From Galactobacter valiniphilus (GTDB taxonomy: Bacteria > Actinomycetota > Actinomycetes > Actinomycetales > Micrococcaceae), in the NCBI RefSeq assembly GCF_003575975.1, contig NZ_QQXK01000018.1:1-64000 (forward strand): a DNA stretch of 64,000 nt. Reading direction: 5' to 3'. The first letter of the stretch is position 1. Every line of letters begins with the position of its first letter. Of this stretch, positions 58,618 to 64,000 are shown piece by piece. The notes below the pieces were generated by a model. That model ran no database searches and was not told the DNA's origin. It saw only the letters and a list, made by a program, of their open reading frames with translations. Position numbers and translations under genes: made by a program.

Positions 58618-59916
58618 TCACTTCACCCCAAAGAAGCCGCGGACGTCGGCGACGGCCTGCAGGAGGGCGTCGACGTCCGAGGTCGTGTTGTAGAGATAGG
58701 CCGAGGCGCGGGTCGAGGCCGTGACGCCGAGGAAGCGGTGCAGCGGCTCGGCGCAGTGGTGGCCCACGCGCACGGCCACGCCGCGGGAGTCGAGGAACTG
58801 GCCCACGTCGTGCGGGTGGACACCCTGCACCTCGAACGGGACGGTGCCCGTGCGCCGCACGCCGGAGTCCGCGGCGGGGCCGAGGATCCGCACGCCGGGG
58901 ATCGAGGCGAGGCCGGTGAGCATGCGCTCACCCAGCGTCTCCTCCCAGGCCTGCACGCGGTCCATGCCCACCTCGGAGAGGTAGCCCACCGCGGCGGCGA
59001 GGCCCACGGCCTGCGCGATCTTCTGCGTGCCTGCCTCGAAGCGCGGCGGCGCAGGCAGGTACTCGGCCTTCTCCATGGAGACCGTGGTGATCATGGAGCC
59101 GCCGTAGAGGAAGGGCGGCATGGCGTCCAGGAGCTCGGCGCGGCCGTAGAGGGCGCCGATGCCCGTGGGGCCGAGCATCTTGTGGCCGGAGAAGGCAGCG
59201 AAGTCGACGTCGAGGCCACGCAGGTTCAGCGGCAGGTGCGGCGCGGACTGGCAGGCATCCAGCACCGTGAAGGCTCCCACGGACTGGGCGAGCGCCACGA
59301 GCGGGGCCGGGTCGTTGACCGTGCCGAGGACGTTGGAGACGTGCGTGAACGCGAGGATGCGGGTCTTGGCGTTGACGATCGTGGCGGCTGCCTCGAGGTC
59401 GAGGCGCGCGTCCGGCGTGAGCGGGATCCAGCGGAAGGTCGCGCCCGTGCGGGCGGCGAGCTCCTGCCACGGGATGAGGTTGGCGTGGTGCTCCATGCCG
59501 GTCGCGACGATCTCGTCGCCCGGGCCCAGGCGGAAGGGCTGTGCCTCCGGGCCGCCAGCGCCCAGCGAGGCGTTGAGGAAGGAGTAGGCGATTAGGTTCA
59601 GGGCCTCGGTCGCGTTGGCCGTCCAGACGATGTCCCGCTCACCGGCACCGACGAAGCCAGCCACGGCGGCGCGGGCGTCCTCGAAGCGGTCGGTGGCCTC
59701 CACGGCGAGCGTGTGCGCGCCGCGGTGCACGGCGGCGTTGGCCGTCTCGTAGAAGTGCTGCTCGGCCTCCCACACGCACTCGGGCTTCTGGGAGGTGGCT
59801 CCGGAGTCCAGATAGACGAGCTGTGCGTCGCCGATCCTCGTTTCGAGGATCGGGAAGTCGGCGCGCAGGCGCGCGGCCTCGGTGTCGTCGAGCGGGGGGA
59901 GGTCAGACGCGGCCAC
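58618..59916 (-). CDS. sufS: Cysteine desulfurase SufS
   Basis: PLP enzyme of 432 residues that takes sulfur from cysteine for Fe-S clusters. The opening DFPILETRIGDAQLVYLDSG, the PLP Lys in AAFSGHKMLGPTGIG near residue 240, and the catalytic Cys in VRVGHHCAEPLHRFLG near residue 380 define group II desulfurases. GTG start. Together with sufU it forms a two-gene unit. About 50 bases separate it from pth upstream on the same strand. Confidence 0.95.
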   Translation of the reverse strand: MAASDLPPLDDTEAARLRADFPILETRIGDAQLVYLDSGATSQKPECVWEAEQHFYETANAAVHRGAHTLAVEATDRFEDARAAVAGFVGAGERDIVWTANATEALNLIAYSFLNASLGAGGPEAQPFRLGPGDEIVATGMEHHANLIPWQELAARTGATFRWIPLTPDARLDLEAAATIVNAKTRILAFTHVSNVLGTVNDPAPLVALAQSVGAFTVLDACQSAPHLPLNLRGLDVDFAAFSGHKMLGPTGIGALYGRAELLDAMPPFLYGGSMITTVSMEKAEYLPAPPRFEAGTQKIAQAVGLAAAVGYLSEVGMDRVQAWEETLGERMLTGLASIPGVRILGPAADSGVRRTGTVPFEVQGVHPHDVGQFLDSRGVAVRVGHHCAEPLHRFLGVTASTRASAYLYNTTSDVDALLQAVADVRGFFGVK

Positions 59917-59965
59917 GGGCGATCCTTTTCAGACTCGAGCGGCCCCGGACCGGGGCCGGAAAAAG

Positions 59966-60550
59966 CTAGCGTGCGTTGAGGCGATCGGCCGCTGCGGCCG
60001 GGCCGTCGTTGACGATGGCCTCGACGGCGTCCGCCGCCGCATCCAGGACGAACGGCAGGGTCTTGCGCTCGGTCGAGGAGAAGTTGGCGAGGACATAGTC
60101 GGCCGTCTGCTGGCGGCCCGGCGGGCGGCCCACGCCGACGCGGACGCGCTGGTAGTCGCGCGTGCCGAGGGCCTTGGTCATATCGCGCAGGCCGTTGTGG
60201 CCGTTCTCGCTGCCGCCGGTGCGCACGCGCACGGCGTCGAAGTCGACGTCCACCTCGTCGTGCACGGCGATCACGCGATCGGCCGGCACGTTGAAGTACT
60301 TGCTCAGGGAGGAGGTGGGACCCCCGGAGAGGTTCATGTACGAGGTGGGCTTGGCCAGCACCACCTTGGGGCCGCCCATGCTCAGGCGACCCTCCAGGAC
60401 CTGGGCACGGTGGCCGGGGGTCGCCTTGAAGCGACCCCCGACGCGCGTCGCCAGCTCGTCGAGGACCATCTGGCCCACGTTGTGGCGGTTCGCGGCGTGG
60501 CCGGGCCCGGGGTTACCGAGCCCGACCACAAGCCACACGTCCTGAGACAT
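59966..60550 (-). CDS. pth: Peptidyl-tRNA hydrolase
   Basis: Enzyme of 194 residues that frees tRNA from stalled peptidyl-tRNA. The opening VVGLGNPGPGHAANRHNVGQM has the substrate-binding Asn and the catalytic His. PTSYMNLSGGP near residue 75 and VHDEVDVDFDAVRVRTGGSENGH have the second Asn and Asp of the family. The ATG at 60550 gives the usual N-terminus. It lies 7 bases after rplY, the standard rplY-pth pair. Confidence 0.95.
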   Translation of the reverse strand: MSQDVWLVVGLGNPGPGHAANRHNVGQMVLDELATRVGGRFKATPGHRAQVLEGRLSMGGPKVVLAKPTSYMNLSGGPTSSLSKYFNVPADRVIAVHDEVDVDFDAVRVRTGGSENGHNGLRDMTKALGTRDYQRVRVGVGRPPGRQQTADYVLANFSSTERKTLPFVLDAAADAVEAIVNDGPAAAADRLNAR

Positions 60551-60557
60551 CGGGACC

Positions 60558-61139
60558 TTACTCGGCCTCGGCCTCGGCGGCCTCCTCCTCCGGCAGATCC
60601 TGCTCCTCGGGCTCGGCAACGACGGCAACGACGACGTCCGCCTCGAGCTCGAGCTCGGCGCCCTTGGGCAGCACGAGGGCGTCAGCGGTCAGGGTGCCGG
60701 CCTCGGCGCCCTCGACGTTCAGCGTGACGTTCTCGGGGAGGTTGAGGGCGTCGGCCAGGACCGGCACGGTGTTCAGCTCGAGGTTGAGGACCAGACCGGA
60801 GGCGACCTCACCCTCGACGTGCACGTTGACCTCGACCTGGACCTTCTCGCCCTTCTTGACGGTCAGGAGGTCGAGGTGGTCCACGGTCTGGCGCAGCGGG
60901 TGACGCTGGATGTCCTTCACCAGGGCGATGTGCTCCTGGCCGTCAACCACGAGGTCGAGCACGGCGTTGGCGGTGCGGACGGCCAGGGTGGTCTCGCGGG
61001 CCGGCAGCAGGATGTGAATCGGGTCGGCGCCGTGGCCGTAGATGACGGCGGGAATCTTGCCGTCGCGGCGGGCCTGGCGGGCGGAGCCCTTACCGAAATC
61101 GTCGCGGGTCTCGGCCGCGATCTTCTGAGTCTCGCTCAT
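60558..61139 (-). CDS. rplY: 50S ribosomal protein L25/general stress protein Ctc
   Basis: Protein of 193 residues that binds 5S rRNA. It has the L25 core (AAETRDDFGKGSARQARRDG, then IPAVIYGHG) and the longer Ctc-type C-terminal domain (NVTLNVEGAEAGTLTADALV), followed by an acidic tail (PEEEAAEAEAE). The ATG has GGAG upstream. A TAGGCT -10 box about 175 bases upstream implies a long, structured leader. It leads rplY-pth, just after prs as in many actinobacteria. Confidence 0.95.
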   Translation of the reverse strand: MSETQKIAAETRDDFGKGSARQARRDGKIPAVIYGHGADPIHILLPARETTLAVRTANAVLDLVVDGQEHIALVKDIQRHPLRQTVDHLDLLTVKKGEKVQVEVNVHVEGEVASGLVLNLELNTVPVLADALNLPENVTLNVEGAEAGTLTADALVLPKGAELELEADVVVAVVAEPEEQDLPEEEAAEAEAE

Positions 61140-61308
61140 GAGCTTTTCTCCTTGGTCGATGAGATCGAACCCGGTCTGGGTTCGAAGATCGGCCCTTAAG
61201 ACGCTCGGCTTGGGTTCCGTCTCACCGCCTCCCGCTTTACGCGGGGAAAGCTAACGGCCCTCGTCGATGACGGAGTCACCGTCAACGGTGCTCCCTCGCC
61301 TGGGCAAC
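61140..61308 (-). promoter_or_regulatory. Long structured leader of rplY
   Basis: Between the TAGGCT -10 box (61315-61320, minus) and the rplY start lie several hairpins: GAACCC/GGGTTC (61167-61183, 25-30 nt before the start), CCCCGC/GCGGG near 61235-61255, and CACCG/CGGTG near 61270-61291. The first could sequester or expose the ribosome site. No known leader family is recognised. Confidence 0.45.
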
Positions 61309-61314
61309 GTCACT

Positions 61315-61320
61315 AGCCTA
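61315..61320 (-). promoter_or_regulatory. Likely -10 box (TAGGCT) of rplY-pth
   Basis: TAGGCT on the minus strand; the 18-bp motif at 61337-61354 overlaps the -35 region. Confidence 0.5.
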
Positions 61321-61336
61321 CCAGCGGATGGTGGCA

Positions 61337-61354
61337 GTGCCCGACGGCGGGTGG
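61337..61354 (+). repeat. 18-bp intergenic motif upstream of rplY
   Basis: GTGCCCGACGGCGGGTGG, identical to 47371-47388. Confidence 0.7.
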
Positions 61355-61371
61355 CACAGCTCACGTTCCCT

Positions 61372-61460
61372 CGCTTCCTCACCCTGGTGGCACTTCTGCA
61401 CCCCCGCGCGGTCCGTGCACCGTCCCGGGGCCGGTGCACAGACGCCGAGAGGGTGAAGAA
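61372..61460. repeat. Palindromic repeat element, copy A
   Basis: Contains TGCACCG-loop-CGGTGCA (61416-61438) flanked by TTCCTCACCCT on the left and AGGGTGAAGAAAC on the right. About 36 of 42 bases around the core agree with copy B at 63379-63435. It lies beyond the 3' end of the membrane protein gene. Confidence 0.6.
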
Positions 61461-61479
61461 ACCGCATCGCGGGCAGCAC

Positions 61480-63096
61480 TCAGCCCCGCGGCGCGGACTC
61501 CGGGCCCAGGGGCACGCCGAGCCGTTCGGCGGCCACGGCCTCGATGCGTCCGAGGCGCTCCCGCACCTCGGCCAGGTCCGCCTCGACGTCCTCGCCGACG
61601 AGGTCGGTGCCCGGGAGGTGCTCCACCGAGGCGACGCGGCGCAGGAGCTGAACGTGTTCGAGCTCCACGACGGCGCGCGCCCGGGCCCCGTCGCCTCGGC
61701 CGCTGTTACGGTCACGACTCACCGCGGCCAGGTCGAGGTCCTCCCCCAGGAGGGAGATCCGATCGAGGCGGCGCCGCAGTTCCTCCGCCTCGCCGCGGCG
61801 GCGTGTGCGCAGCGCGCTGTCCGCGAGCCGGCCGCCCTCGCGCCAGGCGAGGCCGAGGGCCGTGGCAACGATCGCGCCGGTCGCCAAGAGCAGCCCGAGC
61901 AGCGCGCCGGCCCAGGGCCCGTTGCGCTCCCCCAGCCAGGCCGCGCCGACCTCCGAGAGAAACGCGGAGATCGCCACGCCGGCGAGACCCCCGAGCCCCG
62001 CCAAGACCAGGCCGCCGAGCAGGAGCGAGGCGGCGAGGAACTCGGGCGCGCTCTGGTGCAGGGGCGGCTCGTCGACGCCGCCCTGGCTCGGGCGGCGGAC
62101 GTTCGAGCGGATCCTGTCGTGAGCGATGGCGGCGCTCATGGCCTCCGCGCCCTCGGCGCGCGCCGTGGCCTGCGCGGCCTCCCCATCGGCGACGGCGTCG
62201 GCGCCCGCCAGCGCGAGGGCGGCGTCCGCGTTCGCGAGCCGGCTCCGGGCCGCCTCCACCGCCGCCGCCCGGTCGCAGGCGCGGCGCGTCGGGTCGGCCG
62301 CCACGTCGGCGGCCGCCGCGGCGTTGCGGAAGGCCGCCAGGATGCCTCCCGGGCGCCAGGAGGGGTCCAGCGAGCGCGCCGTCCGGTCGGCGAAGGCGCG
62401 GCGCTGCCGCTCGCTCAGATCCGCCTCCAGCTCGGCGCGTGCGCGGGACCAGCGGCGCTCCCCTGCCTCGACCTCCGCCGGCGAGACGGGAACGGACGCG
62501 CCGCCGGGGCCGGCGCTCGCTGCCGACTCGGGGCGCACCCGGAAGGGCCTGGCGGCGTCCAGGATCGCGCCGGTGCGTGCTTCCGTCGGCGCAGCGCTTC
62601 GGGGCGCCTCCGGCGTGCCGGCCAGTGCCGCGAGCGCCGCCGACTCCGTCTCGAACGCGGCAACCAGGCCGGCGACCTCGCCCAGCGGGCCGCCGTACGC
62701 CGCCTCCGGGCGCGAGCGCAACCCCTCGCGCGCGCCGTCGATCGCGGCGATCGCACGCAGCCCCCGCGACTCCAGGACCCGGGCCGTCTCGGCGCCGCCA
62801 GCCGAAGCGTGCGCCGTCAGCCCCGCGAAGTCGGCGTGGATCACCACCCCGGCAGCCAGCCCGCCCGAGCGCACGAGGCTCAGGTCCCAGCGGCGCCGTC
62901 GGCGGCGGCCGGCGGTCCGCCGCATGAGCGCCGCGACGGCCAGGGCGGCGGAAGCCGCCATGAGGGCAGGGAGGGCCGCATTGAGCAGATCGAGGAACGG
63001 GGCGAAGTCATCCCCCGCCCGCGCCGCCGTGGACGGATCCCACGGCGTGCCGACGCCGGGCACGCCGGCCCGCAGGACCACGGAGCCAAGCCCCAA
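61480..63096 (-). CDS. Large Ala-rich membrane protein, unknown function
   Basis: Protein of 538 residues from a TTG start. A hydrophobic segment near residues 38-58 (LNAALPALMAASAALAVAAL) precedes an Arg cluster. Then comes a long, Ala/Glu/Arg-rich coiled-coil-like region (about 120-320), two hydrophobic segments near 350-380 and 390-415 (LAASLLLGGLVLAGLGGLAG; GALLGLLLATGAIVATALGL), and a helical C-terminus rich in charged residues. The layout resembles actinobacterial TPM/DUF-type membrane proteins, but I cannot name the family. The start is doubtful: coding-like sequence with a further hydrophobic stretch (AAWWWAGLTLALGLGSVVL) continues upstream to a TGA at codon 3 of an ATG ORF, so a lesion near the 5' end is possible. 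Confidence 0.65.
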   Translation of the reverse strand: MGLGSVVLRAGVPGVGTPWDPSTAARAGDDFAPFLDLLNAALPALMAASAALAVAALMRRTAGRRRRRRWDLSLVRSGGLAAGVVIHADFAGLTAHASAGGAETARVLESRGLRAIAAIDGAREGLRSRPEAAYGGPLGEVAGLVAAFETESAALAALAGTPEAPRSAAPTEARTGAILDAARPFRVRPESAASAGPGGASVPVSPAEVEAGERRWSRARAELEADLSERQRRAFADRTARSLDPSWRPGGILAAFRNAAAAADVAADPTRRACDRAAAVEAARSRLANADAALALAGADAVADGEAAQATARAEGAEAMSAAIAHDRIRSNVRRPSQGGVDEPPLHQSAPEFLAASLLLGGLVLAGLGGLAGVAISAFLSEVGAAWLGERNGPWAGALLGLLLATGAIVATALGLAWREGGRLADSALRTRRRGEAEELRRRLDRISLLGEDLDLAAVSRDRNSGRGDGARARAVVELEHVQLLRRVASVEHLPGTDLVGEDVEADLAEVRERLGRIEAVAAERLGVPLGPESAPRG

Positions 63097-63321
63097 GGCG
63101 AGCGTCAGCCCGGCCCACCACCACGCGGCGGAGCTCTCCCGCCACGCGTTCTCCCCTCAACGCATGCGCACATTTCACCACAGCGGGTCCGCACTTCGGA
63201 GGGCCCCGTTTCGGACGGCCCCGGTGCCGCGAGCCCCGCGGCGGGAAACCCCGAGCTGGGGCGTCCGAGCGCCGCACGCGAGTGATGCCGGGGCCCCGCG
63301 CCGTGCCCGGCGGCGCCGACG

Positions 63322-63332
63322 CGCCGTCGGGC
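63322..63332 (-). repeat. Fragment of the 18-bp intergenic motif
   Basis: CGCCGTCGGGC, 11 bases of the motif. The surrounding gap 63097-63532 holds no gene; it contains this fragment, palindromic element copy B and the prs terminator. Confidence 0.35.
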
Positions 63333-63378
63333 CTTCCGCCCTTCCTCCCTCGCCTTCTCATCCTTCTACCGTTTCTTC

Positions 63379-63435
63379 ACCCTCCCGACGCCTCTGCACC
63401 GTCCCGGGGACGGTGCAGAGGCCACGAGCGGGTGA
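63379..63435. repeat. Palindromic repeat element, copy B
   Basis: Perfect 13-bp arms CCTCTGCACCGTC (63391-63403) and GACGGTGCAGAGG (63409-63421), with outer flanks TTCACCCTCCCG and CGAGCGGGTGAG that pair partly. The left flank GTTTCTTCACCCT is the exact complement of the right flank of copy A. Confidence 0.65.
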
Positions 63436-63462
63436 GTATTCGCGTCGGAGCGAGCCGGGGTG

Positions 63463-63501
63463 AAAAAGCGCGGCCCCGCCGATCGTGCAGATCGGCGGGG
63501 C
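63463..63501 (-). terminator. Rho-independent terminator of prs
   Basis: Perfect 12-bp arms GCCCCGCCGATC / GATCGGCGGGGC (63473-63484, 63490-63501); on the minus strand the stem is followed by CGCGC and TTTTT (63463-63467). Confidence 0.8.
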
Positions 63502-63532
63502 GGCGCTAGGTGGCGAGGGTGGTGCGGAAGCC

Positions 63533-64000
63533 TCAGGCGCGGCCGTCGAAGAGGCTCGTCACGGAGCCGTCCTCGAAGACCTCCTTGATCGCGCGGGCGA
63601 TGAGCGGCGCGATGGAGAGCACGGTGAGGTTGGAGAAGCGCTTCGCGGCCGGGACCGGGAGCGTGTTCGTCACGACGACCTCGCGGGCGCCGCACTCGGC
63701 CAGGCGCTGCGCGGCCGGGTCGGAGAACACGGCGTGCGTGGCGGCGATGATGACGTCCTTGGCGCCGGCCTCCTTGAGGACGCGCACGGCGCCGGCGATC
63801 GTGCCGCCGGTGTCGATCATGTCGTCGATCAGGACGCAGGTGCGACCCTCGATCTGGCCCACCACGGTCTTGGACTCGGCCTTGTTCGGCACGGTCAGAT
63901 CGCGGGACTTGTGCACGAACGCGAGCGGCACGCCGCCCAGGCGGTCCGCCCACTGCTCGGCGACGCGGACGCGGCCCGTGTCGGGCGAGACCACGGTGAT
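63533..64000 (-). CDS. prs: Ribose-phosphate pyrophosphokinase, C-terminal part
   Basis: The last 155 residues of PRPP synthetase; the gene runs off the window end. It makes PRPP from ribose-5-phosphate and ATP for nucleotide, His and Trp synthesis. Visible parts are VVSPDTGRVRVAEQWADRLG, the KSRDLTVPNKAE flexible region, and the ribose-phosphate loop VLIDDMIDTGGTIAGAV, with NLTVLSIAPLIARAIKEVFE near the C-terminus. It is followed by a terminator, a large intergenic repeat region and the membrane protein gene. Confidence 0.95.
   Translation of the reverse strand: MTVVSPDTGRVRVAEQWADRLGGVPLAFVHKSRDLTVPNKAESKTVVGQIEGRTCVLIDDMIDTGGTIAGAVRVLKEAGAKDVIIAATHAVFSDPAAQRLAECGAREVVVTNTLPVPAAKRFSNLTVLSIAPLIARAIKEVFEDGSVTSLFDGRA

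Overview
The window is about 64 kb of very GC-rich, gene-dense actinobacterial chromosome. The stand-alone acyl-CoA carboxylase alpha (biotin carboxylase plus carrier) and beta chains, SufS with SufU, an Mfd / L25 / Pth / Prs neighbourhood, LpdA-type quinone reductase, DUF3105 and DUF2505 proteins, the CG0192 maltokinase-cap protein and -10 boxes of the TAnnnT type all point to Actinomycetota. They fit the Micrococcales best, probably a Micrococcaceae-like organism; that placement is inference from gene content. I saw no rRNA, tRNA, CRISPR array, transposase or prophage.

Layout. Positions 1-7,000 hold the tail of an HNH/13E12-type nuclease, ribokinase, a lipoprotein, the gatCAB amidotransferase operon, a CG0192 protein and a DUF2087-GNAT fusion. 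Positions 7,200-14,300 are a sugar cluster (ROK regulator, ABC binding protein, two permeases, GH3 NagZ-type glucosaminidase, ROK sugar kinase) that looks aimed at N-acetylglucosamine or cell-wall sugars. Several of its genes carry stop codons or frameshifts. Positions 14,300-28,400, all minus strand, hold a phosphatase, LigA, a peptide-type ABC importer coupled to a flavin monooxygenase, a class III adenylate cyclase, a PH-domain protein, BirA and an SDR.

Positions 28,700-39,800 carry lipid-precursor genes: the carboxylase beta and epsilon subunits, then further on Maf and the biotin carboxylase/BCCP subunit. The two carboxylase loci share a palindromic operator-like site, and BirA nearby would biotinylate the carrier domain. 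Between them lie a lipoprotein, a DUF885 peptidase, a ferredoxin-reductase-like flavoprotein with a 33-codon upstream ORF and a DAACS symporter. Positions 39,800-51,500 hold a broken FAD hydroxylase beside an MHS transporter, a phosphoribosyltransferase, LpdA, a nucleoside salvage operon (punA, pmm-like, deoC) and a broken AbiEi-like/DUF559-like gene bracketed by long perfect palindromes. Positions 51,800-64,000 are housekeeping: mfd, nhaA, sufSU, pth, rplY and the end of prs.

Four things stand out. First, a peptide ABC permease reads as an in-frame chimera of a DppB front half and a DppC back half. Second, the carboxylase alpha and beta loci share a palindrome. Third, there are at least four families of intergenic palindromic repeats. 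Fourth, about eight genes appear to be leaderless, with a TAnnnT box 6-7 nt before the start codon. Nonsense and homopolymer frameshift lesions are concentrated in a few accessory genes; they may be real gene decay or consensus errors.
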